Below are positions 26,626 through 36,249 of a DNA stretch of 64,000 bases, one piece after another. The notes beneath the pieces are model-generated. The model saw nothing but the letters and a program-made list of their open reading frames with translations. It was not told the DNA's origin and ran no database searches. The stretch lies in contig NZ_CP113920.1 in assembly GCF_029395535.1 (NCBI RefSeq), forward strand, positions 2,170,001-2,234,000. Reading direction: 5' to 3'. This stretch comes from Bifidobacterium sp. ESL0732. GTDB taxonomy: Bacteria; Actinomycetota; Actinomycetes; Actinomycetales; Bifidobacteriaceae. The translations under genes were made by a program, and so were the position numbers. Numbering within the stretch: the first letter of the stretch is position 1; every line of letters starts with the position of its first letter.

Positions 26626-28116
26626 TCATCTACCTTCTGTCGTATGGCCATGCCGCTTTTTAGCCAGTGCCAGGCACAGGCCCAAGGTGAACACCGTAAA
26701 CGACGCCAAAACAATCGCCGTAATCGCGGCGCCGGTGGTGGCCATCTGCTCCGTGACCGGTGCCTTTGTGGCGACCTGCTGCGGACCAAGACTCGTAGGT
26801 GTGACGCTCAGCGGGTTCGGCGCAGGGTCGATGCCGGGGGTCGGGTCAAGCTGTACGCCAGGCGCAGGCTGCTGGGGCTTGGGCCGGGTCGGCGGGACGA
26901 TGGGGTTCGACGGAGGCTGCGTGCGCAGCATACTGTTGGGACTCGGGTCCAGGCTCTCCGCCTCTGGCACGCCACCCACGTTGACGTTTATATCGCCTGC
27001 GAAGACGCTGCAATCCCCGGTGCAGCCGGCGATCAGCGTGGACTTGAACGAGAAGGACGCCCGCTCGACGCCGGTCAGGTCGTTCCATGTCACCGCGCCC
27101 GTCTGAGGATCGTACGAACCCGAACTCGGCCGAATCCGCGTGGGCCGCACGAAGCTGCCGTCGGCGTTCCTCGCCGTCGGCACGCTGACGACCCCGGAGG
27201 ACTTTGCGGGCACGGAGGCCTTCTGATTGGCAGCACGCAGCTCCCGACCCAACAGATTCCCCCATTGCAAGGGACTCAGGTCCGTGATGTAGTTATTCTC
27301 GACATTCAGAGTTTCAAGAGTCTTCAGGCTGCCCAGCGGAGTGATATCGCTGATACGGTTGTTCTGCAAGTACAACCTCGCAATGTGCGGCATGTTCTTC
27401 AGGGGTGTAAGATCGCTAATCTCATTGTTATCCAGCCAGACGTAGTGAAATGGACTTGCTATCGGCTGGGGAAGAATCCCATCAAGACTGGTCAGGCCTT
27501 CATCCTCATAATCAATAATAGCGCCGACCCGCATATCACGCAGGACGTTCAGGTTCCTGATCTTCTTGCTGTTATTGACGTACAGGGCAGTGACATCAAC
27601 CCCATCACGCTCTCTGAGCATGATTTTATGATATTTTATCTTGTCGTTCATGTTGGTTGCGTGATCAAACAGATCCTTGTATTTCTTGTATCCGTCCTCC
27701 CGCTCCTTCTTCTTCGTCGCTATGTAATCGCCTACCTGCGAGATATCGGTCAGTTCCGAGCAGTCGCGGATATCCAACACGGTGATGCTGGTGAGATGTT
27801 CCATCCCCTTCAGACTGTGGACATGCACCAGCTTCCACTGGCCATCCACATTCATGTAAGCGTCGTGGATATCGAGCTCATGGATATGCGTGTCAGATTC
27901 CCTAAAGGTTCTGTTGACATCGTTATGCCATCCGTTAACGGCCTTGGCCATGAGCGGGTCGGGGAAACACTCGGGGATGGTGCTTTGGCCCACGACGCAG
28001 CCGTCGTCCGCGGCCATCGCCGTGCCCTGGCCGAGCGCCATCCCCGCAAGCATCGCCGCAGGAACGACTACAACAGCTGCGAATCTACGCACCACACTCC
28101 GCATGAACCTTCTCAT
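26626..28116 (-). CDS. leucine-rich-repeat surface protein with C-terminal anchor
   Basis: 496 residues from the ATG at 28116 (AAGGAAG upstream). Signal peptide with FAAVVVVPAAMLAGMALG, then a long region with internalin-like 22-residue leucine repeats at about residues 220-310 (WLDNNEISDLTPLKNMPHI, LYLQNNRISDITPLGSLKTL, LNVENNYITDLSPL). A beta-sandwich-like region and a Pro-rich stretch (PTRPKPQQPAPG) precede a C-terminal MATTGA, a hydrophobic helix and a basic tail, a divergent sortase-type signal. It is exported and probably wall-attached; a binding partner is unknown. It lies 88 bases downstream of the giant BspA gene on the same strand and may be co-transcribed. Confidence 0.85.
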   Translation of the reverse strand: MRRFMRSVVRRFAAVVVVPAAMLAGMALGQGTAMAADDGCVVGQSTIPECFPDPLMAKAVNGWHNDVNRTFRESDTHIHELDIHDAYMNVDGQWKLVHVHSLKGMEHLTSITVLDIRDCSELTDISQVGDYIATKKKEREDGYKKYKDLFDHATNMNDKIKYHKIMLRERDGVDVTALYVNNSKKIRNLNVLRDMRVGAIIDYEDEGLTSLDGILPQPIASPFHYVWLDNNEISDLTPLKNMPHIARLYLQNNRISDITPLGSLKTLETLNVENNYITDLSPLQWGNLLGRELRAANQKASVPAKSSGVVSVPTARNADGSFVRPTRIRPSSGSYDPQTGAVTWNDLTGVERASFSFKSTLIAGCTGDCSVFAGDINVNVGGVPEAESLDPSPNSMLRTQPPSNPIVPPTRPKPQQPAPGVQLDPTPGIDPAPNPLSVTPTSLGPQQVATKAPVTEQMATTGAAITAIVLASFTVFTLGLCLALAKKRHGHTTEGR

Positions 28117-28204
28117 CGTCTTCCTTTCTGGCCCTGTGCCGTATCCACCACGATTTCCGTCTTGTGGACTTTCACATATACCGTAATGATTCCAAACCGT
28201 CATA

Positions 28205-31200
28205 TCACTCATCCCGATTCTCACGACGGTGGCGCGATGCCATAGCGGAGGCGAAGGGAGCGAACCGCAACCGAATGGCTATGAGCCCCACCAGCAACAG
28301 CGCCAACGACACAAGCGCTGTCACCATAATGGGAATGACCCGTGCCGACTTAGAACTGATAACCGCCTGATCGGCATTAGAATGCACATCACTGTCCTCG
28401 CAATAGGGCAGAGAAGCAGCTAACCGAGTGCCGTACCATGCAATGCCGTTAGCTGGGCTGACAGCACTGGCGGGGCGAGGCACGCATCGCTGACCGTTTT
28501 GGGTCTTGGGCTTAGCAGGAGCCGATCCCACCACACCGTCACGCCACAGCCCCTGGCCGTTCACTATGCCGTTAGACAGTCCGCCCGCAGCAACGACGTT
28601 CTGATTGACTTGGACGCTAGAGACCGAGCCACCACTTTGATGATTCGCAGAGGAATCATCAGTACCGGTGACCTTGCGCCAATGCGCGAAGAACGTGGTG
28701 ACTCCGGGCTTCACATTGAGCTTGGTGCCCGGACGGTAGACCGGCGTATCCTCTCCGCCGGCGGCCTTCTTGCTCCAACCGATGAACCGGTAGCCGTCGA
28801 CCGCGAAATCGCTCTCGGCCAAGGCGCGCTGCTGATACAACTTGTTGCTCTTCTTGGTATAGACCACGTCGAAGGCATCATCATTCATCGTGCCCGTGGC
28901 CTTAAATCCCTTAGGCGCGTTCGCCTCATAATGCATAACGTAATGCCCCTGTTCGGGCACGTCCACGGCCTTCCACTGCGCGTACAGAGTGATGTTCCGG
29001 CCACGGGAGAGTACAACTGTGTCTCCTGCCTTATACGGCTTGCCCGGGTGGCCGGTGCCATCCTCATTGCCGTCGTATGTGGTGTTCCAGCCCATGAACT
29101 CGTAGCCATCCGCCTTAAGGTCGGCCGCGGGAATCTCGTGTTGCACCTGGTTGACGTGCGCGCCAAGCGCTGTAACATTCTGCGGCAACGTACCCTGCAG
29201 CGTAACGCCCTTGGGCAGATTGGCGTCAAACTTCAAGGCCGCCCGCTCCTGCCAGCGATACGTGTGGCTGTGCGGAGCGTCGGGCGAATCACCCTGGGCA
29301 CCCGTCATGCCAGCCGTCAAATGGTTTGCAAGGTCCGCATTGGCGTCGTCGGTGCCACTGGCCCAGCTGTCGTCATCGCTGGTCCAGCCGCCTGTATAGC
29401 CGTCGGTGTCGGCCGGATCGTCGCTGAAGGACTCGGCCTGAAGCTTGGTGGCGTCCCCCACCGTGATCTCCTCCAAGTTCTCGGGAAGGATCTTGCAGGT
29501 TCCGTCCGTGGCCACGGCCTTGTTCTCGGCGCACTTGTGCAGGTTCTCTGTCGGCACGTCCGCGACCTGCATCGTGTTCCAGCCGGAGAGGTCGAGGGTC
29601 TTCAGTCCGGTGCCCTGGAACATGTAGGTCATGCTCTTGACGTTGGCGGTGTTCCAACCGGAAACGTCGATGTGCTTCAAGTTGCTGTCGCCGCCGAACA
29701 TGTCCCACATCTGGCTGACATTGTCGGTCTTCCAGCCGGACACATCGGTAAGGTCTGTGCGCTTGCGGTTACGCTGGAACATGCCAGCCATCGAGGTGAC
29801 CTGGGAGGTGTCCCAATCCTTCATGCCACGTACGTTCTTGAGCGACGTGTCATAGCGGAACATGCCCTCCATGTTGGCCACGCGGCTGGTGTCCCAACCA
29901 GACAGATCACCTAGACCGTCCAGCGACTGGCACTGGTAGAACAGATAGGACATATCACTCACATCGCCGGTCTTCCAAGAGGAAAGTCCTTTGACACCGG
30001 TCAGCGCCGTATCGCCGGCGAACATCGCGCGCACCGAGACGGTCGCGCTGGGGTCAGAACGAACAAGCCCCTGGCCCAGCTTCCAGTGCGAGAGGTCAAG
30101 CTTGTCAAGGTCGGCGCGCCCCATGAACATCTGATCGAACTTCTGGACCTTGCCCACGTTCCAGTGCGCGATGGCGCCGAAGTCCAGGCCTTCAGAGTCG
30201 TCCTGCGCGGCGACCGCAGTATCCTCGGGCTGCGCCGGCAGTTTGCTCAGCTGATTGACACTGGCGAACATGCCCGACATATCGGTCACGTTACTGGTGT
30301 CGAGGTCAGCCAGTCCCTTAATCTGATTGAGTTTGCCGTCTCCGAGGAACATATACGAAACATTGTTAAGGCTCGGGGTATTCCAACCGGTGATGTCCAC
30401 CTTCTTCAGGTCAGACTGGTTGGCAAACAGATACGACATATCGGTCACCTGTGGCGCGTTCCAATTGTGCAGATCCACCTGCTGCATGGCCGTGTCCCCG
30501 GCGAACAGCCTGGAGACGTTCGTGGCCTGCGAGAGGTCCCAGTCCGCAAACTTCACATTCGTAAGCGACTTCGCATTCGAGAACATACCGGACATGTCAG
30601 TCACCTTGCCGGTCTTCCAGCGCGAAAGATCCAGGCTCGTGAACGCCGTGCCCGCGAACATGTCGGCCATCGACCGGCCGCTCTTGGTGGCGCTACTTTC
30701 CATGGTCCAGTCGTTGATGCCATCCACTGCATTAAGGCTCGAGGCGCCGTCGAACATGCCCGAGAAGTCGGCAACTGCGGAAACGTCCCATCCACGCACG
30801 TTCACCCGGCGCAGCTTCGTGGCACCCGAGAACATGCCAGACACATCGGTGACCTTGCGTGTGTCCCACTTCGAAAGATCGATCCGTTCAAGCGATTTGT
30901 CGCCCTTGAACATATCGGATACCATCACTGAATCGTCGACCGGATCATCTTCGTCATCGTCGTCATCGCCAGGCTGAACGAAACCTGCCGGAACCTGGGT
31001 CCAGGACACGTCCTCAATACCCTTGACCGTCTTCAGTGACGAGCAGCTCGAGAACATGTCGGTATAATCGTGGACCGCGCCGGTCTTCCAGCCGGTCATG
31101 TCGACGGTTTGCAGCGCGGTATCGTTGGCAAACATGGCGTTGAGGCTGCCCGATACGCGACGTTCCTCATCCTGGTTCTCATACCGCTGCCCCAGCCGGG

Positions 31201-32110
31201 AGGTATCCCATCCGGAGAGGTTCACTCTCCGCAGCGAGGACGCGCCGCTGAACATCTCGGCCATATCCTGCACTCGCGAGGTGTCCCAGCTCGACAGGTC
31301 GAGCTCGGTGAGCGAAGCATCACCTGCAAACAGCTGCGACATGTTGCCGACGTGCGAAGTATCCAGGCTGCTCAAGCCCTTGATCTGTTCGAGCTTGGGG
31401 TCCTCGGCGAACATCTTCTGCATCTGGACGTCGTACCCGGTGTCGTTGCGGAATTTCAGGCCAGACACGTCCACGGTCTTCAATTTGGACAGGCCCCTGA
31501 GCATACCGCTGACGCTGGCTCGGTACTGTCCATGGAGGTCATTCATAGGATTGTATATCGTCACATTCGTGAAGACGATATCGGTGACCTGATTGACCCA
31601 CCGGGCGGGCCACGTGTTCCAAGGCAGGAAGGCCAGTGTCGCGGTGCCATCGTAGATGTGGATGACGCAGCCGCCGCCGTCGGTCGGAGCGGCCGTCCAT
31701 TGCGCCGTCTGCAGACCTTCTTCCTGCATGAAGGTCGGTTCCGCCGCGTTGTGCGGCGTAGTGTCGTTGCAGCTCATATCGAGATCCTGCGTCGTTGGCT
31801 TGGCAGCGGTGTCGGACTTGCCGGCATCGGCCGAAGAGGAGGACTTGGCCGATTCGGTTGTCTTGGCGTCTTTGGAGGACTTGGCACCGGCTAGCGACCC
31901 GTTTGTCGAAGCCTTGGAGCCACCCAGCGCCTCATCCTGAGCGATGCCGCCATTGGCGCCGCCATTCGTCTGTTGCGGAAGCTGTGACTGTATGGCATTC
32001 TGGCCGGATGCAGGCGCGACACTCGGCTCATTCGCGGAAGCCACCACCGACACACCAGCCAAAAAGGCTCCGGCAATCACGATACCCAATACCTTACGTC
32101 CCAACTTCAT
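28205..32110 (-). CDS. giant BspA-repeat surface protein
   Basis: 1301 residues with AGGGGGT before the start. Signal peptide (VLGIVIAGAFLAGVSVVASA) and a Ser/Lys/Ala-rich stretch to about residue 100. About 22 BspA (DUF285) repeats of the form MFxGDxSLxxVDLSGWDTS fill residues 190-880. Two InlB-type beta-grasp repeats follow (GYEFMGWNTTYD and YRFIGWSKKA, near 985-1150), then a Ser/Asn-rich linker and a C-terminal transmembrane helix with a basic tail but no LPXTG-like motif. It should be exported and membrane-tethered, with an adhesive role inferred from domain type. A shorter relative is at 13974. The repeats are diverged, not recent copies. Confidence 0.9.
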   Translation of the reverse strand: MKLGRKVLGIVIAGAFLAGVSVVASANEPSVAPASGQNAIQSQLPQQTNGGANGGIAQDEALGGSKASTNGSLAGAKSSKDAKTTESAKSSSSADAGKSDTAAKPTTQDLDMSCNDTTPHNAAEPTFMQEEGLQTAQWTAAPTDGGGCVIHIYDGTATLAFLPWNTWPARWVNQVTDIVFTNVTIYNPMNDLHGQYRASVSGMLRGLSKLKTVDVSGLKFRNDTGYDVQMQKMFAEDPKLEQIKGLSSLDTSHVGNMSQLFAGDASLTELDLSSWDTSRVQDMAEMFSGASSLRRVNLSGWDTSRLGQRYENQDEERRVSGSLNAMFANDTALQTVDMTGWKTGAVHDYTDMFSSCSSLKTVKGIEDVSWTQVPAGFVQPGDDDDDEDDPVDDSVMVSDMFKGDKSLERIDLSKWDTRKVTDVSGMFSGATKLRRVNVRGWDVSAVADFSGMFDGASSLNAVDGINDWTMESSATKSGRSMADMFAGTAFTSLDLSRWKTGKVTDMSGMFSNAKSLTNVKFADWDLSQATNVSRLFAGDTAMQQVDLHNWNAPQVTDMSYLFANQSDLKKVDITGWNTPSLNNVSYMFLGDGKLNQIKGLADLDTSNVTDMSGMFASVNQLSKLPAQPEDTAVAAQDDSEGLDFGAIAHWNVGKVQKFDQMFMGRADLDKLDLSHWKLGQGLVRSDPSATVSVRAMFAGDTALTGVKGLSSWKTGDVSDMSYLFYQCQSLDGLGDLSGWDTSRVANMEGMFRYDTSLKNVRGMKDWDTSQVTSMAGMFQRNRKRTDLTDVSGWKTDNVSQMWDMFGGDSNLKHIDVSGWNTANVKSMTYMFQGTGLKTLDLSGWNTMQVADVPTENLHKCAENKAVATDGTCKILPENLEEITVGDATKLQAESFSDDPADTDGYTGGWTSDDDSWASGTDDANADLANHLTAGMTGAQGDSPDAPHSHTYRWQERAALKFDANLPKGVTLQGTLPQNVTALGAHVNQVQHEIPAADLKADGYEFMGWNTTYDGNEDGTGHPGKPYKAGDTVVLSRGRNITLYAQWKAVDVPEQGHYVMHYEANAPKGFKATGTMNDDAFDVVYTKKSNKLYQQRALAESDFAVDGYRFIGWSKKAAGGEDTPVYRPGTKLNVKPGVTTFFAHWRKVTGTDDSSANHQSGGSVSSVQVNQNVVAAGGLSNGIVNGQGLWRDGVVGSAPAKPKTQNGQRCVPRPASAVSPANGIAWYGTRLAASLPYCEDSDVHSNADQAVISSKSARVIPIMVTALVSLALLLVGLIAIRLRFAPFASAMASRHRRENRDE

Positions 32111-32248
32111 GAATTACCCCCTATCGCAACATCCGCCTTGCTGAAGTCGTAGCAAGGGCATGACTGTATTGACACGACTCTTCATTTGTTGTTGTATCGC
32201 AAAATCGTGCAGTATGAGGGGGCAGCGAGCTAAGCGGTACAAAATGTA

Positions 32249-32310
32249 GGGCAAGAGGCGTCAACGCCCACTTATGCGACATGAGTGGCTTTCTTGTGCA
32301 TGTCTTGCCC
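32249..32310. other. structured intergenic element in the BspA leader region
   Basis: GGGCAAG (32249-32255) pairs with CTTGCCC (32304-32310), enclosing two small stems (GGCG/CGCC and CACT/AGTG). It lies about 140 bases upstream of the 1301-residue BspA gene and could be part of its mRNA leader, or a small RNA. Pairing is seen; function is unknown. Confidence 0.35.
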
Positions 32311-32438
32311 GGCAGTCGGCATGGCGTCGCCAGTAGTTGACATCGAATCTCGCAGTTTCGACAGCGTCGATGACCTGATGGAGTAATTACGCAGCGCTTT
32401 AATGCAGTGTATGCAACAGCACATTTTATCAAACGCAT

Positions 32439-32535
32439 GCTTCGGGCTTATCGGTTCCGGGCGTCGCCCATGGAACAATGAAGAATTCGCGAACTTCGCC
32501 AAAGAAAACGTGAAGGCCCACTGCCGTACGCCATT
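32439..32535 (+). pseudogene. displaced 97-bp fragment of zwf
   Basis: These 97 bases match zwf positions 43637-43733 with seven substitutions and no gaps by direct comparison. The reading frame is still open and encodes an internal piece of glucose-6-phosphate dehydrogenase (FGLIGSGRRPWNNEEFANF...). Homology stops sharply on both sides. It is on the same strand as the real gene, 11 kb away, and cannot make an enzyme. Confidence 0.85.
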
Positions 32536-32594
32536 TGTTTCACCACAGCTAATTGCAGTACTGTCGCAAACAATTTGGTTGAAGGGGACGAATC

Positions 32595-32753
32595 ATGAAT
32601 GGGGTTTACAGGCGGCTGTCCCGCTTCAAGCCCAGTATCAAACGGTTGGTATGCTTCATGACTGCAACGATAATCACCGCCTTCATGTTCATCGCCATGT
32701 CAATCACCAACGGAAGCGCGGCTGTAGAGACTCTTAATCCACAGGAACCGTGA
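32595..32753 (+). CDS. small exported or membrane protein, 52 residues
   Basis: Starts with ATG at 32595 behind GGGGA. Basic N-terminus (MNGVYRRLSRFKPSIKRL) then a hydrophobic segment (MTATIITAFMFIAMS) and a short polar tail ending NPQEP. It looks like a signal-anchored small protein. I recognise no family. It lies right after the zwf fragment and is the only plus-strand gene candidate in this minus-strand surface-gene stretch. Confidence 0.45.
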   Translation: MNGVYRRLSRFKPSIKRLVCFMTATIITAFMFIAMSITNGSAAVETLNPQEP

Positions 32754-32775
32754 CATGGAACAATCCACCTCACCC

Positions 32776-33003
32776 TCATCCCTCAGGACAACTGCTCATA
32801 ATCTCGGCAATCTCCTTGAAACGCCCATGATGCAATTCCAAGTATTCATTGATGGCCTTGCGAATCAAAGCCGATGGTTTGAGGCTTTCTGCATCTGCGC
32901 TGAAACGAAGCCACTGGTTCAAATTTTCAGGAATCCTCACCGACAGCCTCCGTTCACTGATTCGACGCTTCGTATCGGCCGTATTCCCATTAAACTCCAA
33001 CAT
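32776..33003 (-). CDS. ribbon-helix-helix small protein
   Basis: 75 residues from the ATG at 33003 (AAGGAAGG upstream). The core RRLSVRIPENLNQWLRF plus SALIRKAINEYLEL is the beta-strand and two helices of an Arc/CopG-type DNA-binding fold. Such proteins are often antitoxins, but no toxin gene sits beside it; the reading frame at 32595 on the other strand is not a known toxin. It could regulate itself or the nearby surface genes. Confidence 0.65.
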   Translation of the reverse strand: MLEFNGNTADTKRRISERRLSVRIPENLNQWLRFSADAESLKPSALIRKAINEYLELHHGRFKEIAEIMSSCPEG

Positions 33004-33300
33004 TTCCTTCCTTTCGATTTTCAACTAACCGATCGCCGTAAAACCGTGTTCTTAGGGCGACAAGAAAAAAACAATTCAGACATTCCCATCAAGTGCACAT
33101 ATGATGAACCTGCCATGTGCTGATGGGTCGGTTCGGGCGAAATGCTGGAACCCGTAGACCGCACCGAGCCTCTGAAAAGCCAAGAGGCAGTAGGTGCGGC
33201 CTACCATACTCACGACGGACGCTCACTCGGTCAGCCGATCATTCTCACCCGGCCATTAATCTGGCCTATCGGGTACTCAGCTCATCGACCCGATTTGATG
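33004..33300. other. intergenic region after the RCC1-like gene
   Basis: No gene is supported. The inverted repeat ATCGGGT/ACCCGAT (33268-33294) just past the RCC1-like stop codon is a weak terminator candidate for the pilus operon. Confidence 0.45.
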
Positions 33301-35517
33301 TCATTCGATTGGGTTGAAGGTCTCATCAGAATCAATCTGCCCTCCAGCACCACCGGTGTTCGATAGAATGACCGCGCCACCGACATTCCCGGTCGCTCCG
33401 GTCACCTTCACCCGGTAAGTTATGGCTATGACGCTCAACGGGTCGAGCTGCATGCTCGGGTCTTTCGTCGAATAGCCGGTGGACGAAAGAGAGAACTTGT
33501 CGGAAATGTCGGTGTCGGTGTCCTGGCTGTTGGACGCAGCATACTTCGCCGAGAACGACCCGGCTACCAAGGCGGCGTTCGGCCCCCAAGTGTCTTCGAT
33601 TTTCACGGTCGGATTGTTGAAGCTCGACAGCTCGTTGCGCACCTGTACCGTATATTTCACCTCATCGCCATTATGCACCGGCGTCGTCTGGAAGGGATAT
33701 GCGTTTTTAATCACCGTCTGATAGCTGCCGACGTTCTGTACTTCGGGCACGAAGGTCGCAGGCCAGACAAACAGGCCCGACTGAGCCCTCTTGCCCTGCG
33801 TTGCCATGACCTTGGGAGAAACACATCCAGGCTGTCCATAGGCGCAGACGGTCTGTGTGCCGTAACCTTGGCCGCCCAAAGATGTCCCGCCGCCGTTCTC
33901 GCCCCAGGTGTAGACGGAGCCATCGTTCAGATTCAGATTCGCTCCGTCCTTGTTGCCACCCACTTTGACGGCCTTGCGGTGCTGTGGGTCCTTGGTAGGA
34001 TTCCAGACGATGCCCGGGCGGTCCTTGTCATTGGTCGGCGTAGCGTCCTCGGTTGGCGACATGTTTGACGAGAAGGCCCCGCCCCACTTGTGCTGCCCCC
34101 AGCCCCACGCGTAGCCGTCCTCCGTCACGAATTGACCGGAATGATAGCCTCCGTTGGCGTCGATCACATTGTCGGCGGTCACCGTGGAACCATCCGCTGT
34201 GGTGGCCGAAAGCACCTGTGGAGTCGACCGATATGTCGAATCGTTTTGTTTGTCGGATTCCGGCATGCCGATGCCGTCAGTGGAGACGCCCCATGTCCAG
34301 AGCTTCTTGTTGCTGGTGAGCATGGCACCATAGCTGAAACCACCGAGAAGTTTGATATATCCGCCGTTGTCCGCAATCAGCTTGGTAAGGCTCGGCACCG
34401 GCACTGGGGAGAAGCAATAGTAGTTGCTGCCGCTGAGGCTTCGGCAAGGCTTGGTGGTGTCACTTGACGAGTAGGCCTCAAGCTCCTCGTTGCTCATTGC
34501 CGCTCCTCCTCCGAACGACTTGCCCCAGAAGTAGACCTGATTATTGGTGTCGACGGCAAAGAATGTGTTATATCCGCTGTAGACCGATTTGATCTTGACG
34601 TTTCCGGGGAACGTCACCTTGGTGGGTGAAAGCGCCACGCCGCTGCTTGTGCCAACAGGATATCCATCCGTGCCTTCTCGGCCCCACTTGGCAGGTGTGT
34701 CGCCCCATTTGCCCGCGCCTCTTGCACCAAAGGCATTGTCACCCACGGTCCACACCGTTCCATCCTCCTTGAGCCAGGCGAATCCGTATTCGTTCGAGGC
34801 CACCTTAACCACTTTGGAGGTGTCATCACCGTCGGGATAGGTGCCCGTGGGGGCACCGGGGCCATCAATCGGCTTCCATGTCTCCGAACTGGCTTGGGGA
34901 TTGGCCTGGTTGACCGTATCAGGTATCGCTTCCGATGCACCGGTCTGGTTTTTGTAAAGTCCATAGACGCCTCCGGTTACATTGGTCGCCGGACCGCCGG
35001 AGGCGATGAACGCGGGGTCGGAAGGAACCCTGGAACCATTCTGAGTATTGTCGCCCCAACCATAAAGATTGCCATAGCAATCCACCGCCATCAGCGCATA
35101 CGCGGAACCCGCCACGTCGGTGGCGCAGGTGAAGCCCCGTATCACCGATGGTTTGTTGTTGTTCGTGATTCCCGTGCAGCTTCCACTCGCCTTCGGGTCT
35201 CCGGTGTAGCTCGCGCCGTTCTTACCACCGGAGAAGTAGCCGCCCTGACCGGCATTGTCAATGTTGCAAAGGTTGTAGTATCCCCAAATCCAGATATTGC
35301 CGCTTTTGTCTTTGGCGATCTGGGTGTCCAGGGCGTACTCGCCTTGCACTCCCGCACCGGTGGTGAAGTTCTCCTCTGGAGACGTGACGGCGACGCTTTT
35401 GCTTTTCACGTAAGCGCCATAGGCGGCCGTCGAAATGCCGGCTATCAGCGCGGCCACCAGCGTGACGACCAGAACGACACGACCCTTGAATTTTCTCTTT
35501 GCAGAAGTCGAATTCAT
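33301..35517 (-). CDS. RCC1-like propeller surface protein of the pilus operon
   Basis: 738 residues. One N-terminal membrane or signal helix (VVLVVTLVAALIAGIST). Seven RCC1-type blade motifs follow through residue 580: GNIWIWG, GNLYGWGDN, GTVWTVGDN, NQVYFWG, KKLWTWG, GYAWGWG and GSVYTWGEN. The last 130 residues form a DUF11-like beta-sandwich (HNGDEVKYTVQVRN...IEDTWG). There is no LPXTG motif or C-terminal helix, so it is not a classical pilin. It overlaps the upstream gene by four bases (ATGA), at the end of the sortase-C pilus operon. A role in adhesion at the pilus or cell surface is inferred. Confidence 0.82.
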   Translation of the reverse strand: MNSTSAKRKFKGRVVLVVTLVAALIAGISTAAYGAYVKSKSVAVTSPEENFTTGAGVQGEYALDTQIAKDKSGNIWIWGYYNLCNIDNAGQGGYFSGGKNGASYTGDPKASGSCTGITNNNKPSVIRGFTCATDVAGSAYALMAVDCYGNLYGWGDNTQNGSRVPSDPAFIASGGPATNVTGGVYGLYKNQTGASEAIPDTVNQANPQASSETWKPIDGPGAPTGTYPDGDDTSKVVKVASNEYGFAWLKEDGTVWTVGDNAFGARGAGKWGDTPAKWGREGTDGYPVGTSSGVALSPTKVTFPGNVKIKSVYSGYNTFFAVDTNNQVYFWGKSFGGGAAMSNEELEAYSSSDTTKPCRSLSGSNYYCFSPVPVPSLTKLIADNGGYIKLLGGFSYGAMLTSNKKLWTWGVSTDGIGMPESDKQNDSTYRSTPQVLSATTADGSTVTADNVIDANGGYHSGQFVTEDGYAWGWGQHKWGGAFSSNMSPTEDATPTNDKDRPGIVWNPTKDPQHRKAVKVGGNKDGANLNLNDGSVYTWGENGGGTSLGGQGYGTQTVCAYGQPGCVSPKVMATQGKRAQSGLFVWPATFVPEVQNVGSYQTVIKNAYPFQTTPVHNGDEVKYTVQVRNELSSFNNPTVKIEDTWGPNAALVAGSFSAKYAASNSQDTDTDISDKFSLSSTGYSTKDPSMQLDPLSVIAITYRVKVTGATGNVGGAVILSNTGGAGGQIDSDETFNPIE

Positions 35518-36200
35518 CTTGTCTCACCTTTCACAATCAGGCCCAATCGGGTAGTGGTGCCGTTATAGGCGGCAAGCTGATCCTTGCTCATGGGCGAATC
35601 CACATATAAATTGACTTGATAGGTCTTGCTCTCCCCGGCATGCAGAGAGACAGGTATCCGAGCAGAAAGCCAGCCTGGGGCCTTGGCGTTGTTGGCGGCG
35701 GGATCGCCTAGGTTAAGGTCACCCTCCGTGCCAAGCCTGCCTGTCCACAGTTGCTGGGATCCATCGAAGACGCTGAAACGCAGTTGTGTGAACAGGTCGG
35801 GATAATAGGAGTAGTTCATCGCTGCTGTGGAACCATTGCTAGCTGAAGTCGGCAACTGCTTGTATTTGATCTTCATGTTCGGATCTGGGTCCAGAAATTT
35901 CATCTGCAACGACCCGACGTCATTGCCAAGCGATTTGACGGTGACGTTCCAATGCTGGGTGCCAATGGAAAGCGGGTCGACCAAATCGATGACGATCGGG
36001 TCGTCCGACGATCCCGTACCTTTGCTTTGCGGAGTGACACCGGTAGCGGCCTGAATATCCACATCAAAGTCGGTGTCAGTCGAAGTGTTCAGTCCGTTGG
36101 CTCCAGCCATTCCGGACAACAGCATCGTGGCCGCAGCCACCACGACGGCTATGTTTCGACGGATCAAGGACGATCTCGCCTTCATTTTGTGTTTTGCCAT
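35514..36200 (-). CDS. small secreted protein of the pilus operon, possibly TasA/CalY-like
   Basis: 228 residues from the second of two adjacent ATGs, which has better spacing to AAGGAG. The signal peptide (IAVVVAAATMLLSGMAGANG) is followed by STDTDFDVDIQAATG and a beta-rich body; LRFSVFDGSQQLWTGRLG and SLHAGESKTYQVNLYVDSP resemble TasA/camelysin-like matrix proteins, but this is weak pattern evidence. No LPXTG. It lies 49 bases after the sortase gene and overlaps the RCC1-like gene by four bases, so the two products are probably made and exported together. Confidence 0.7.
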   Translation of the reverse strand: MAKHKMKARSSLIRRNIAVVVAAATMLLSGMAGANGLNTSTDTDFDVDIQAATGVTPQSKGTGSSDDPIVIDLVDPLSIGTQHWNVTVKSLGNDVGSLQMKFLDPDPNMKIKYKQLPTSASNGSTAAMNYSYYPDLFTQLRFSVFDGSQQLWTGRLGTEGDLNLGDPAANNAKAPGWLSARIPVSLHAGESKTYQVNLYVDSPMSKDQLAAYNGTTTRLGLIVKGETR

Positions 36201-36249
36201 CATTTCTCCTTGCCGAACTTACCGTTTTTCAAACAATCCAAATTGTTTA

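Noticed and set aside
28499..29914. 471-codon plus-strand frame inside the giant BspA gene
   Set aside because: Antisense shadow of the repeat protein; no start signal or domain.
32402..32737. 111-codon frame covering the zwf fragment
   Set aside because: Only 32 residues match glucose-6-phosphate dehydrogenase; the rest is unrelated, so it is a remnant and not a gene.
33142..33366. 74-codon plus-strand frame before the RCC1-like gene
   Set aside because: Lacks a ribosome-binding site and overlaps the end of the minus-strand gene.
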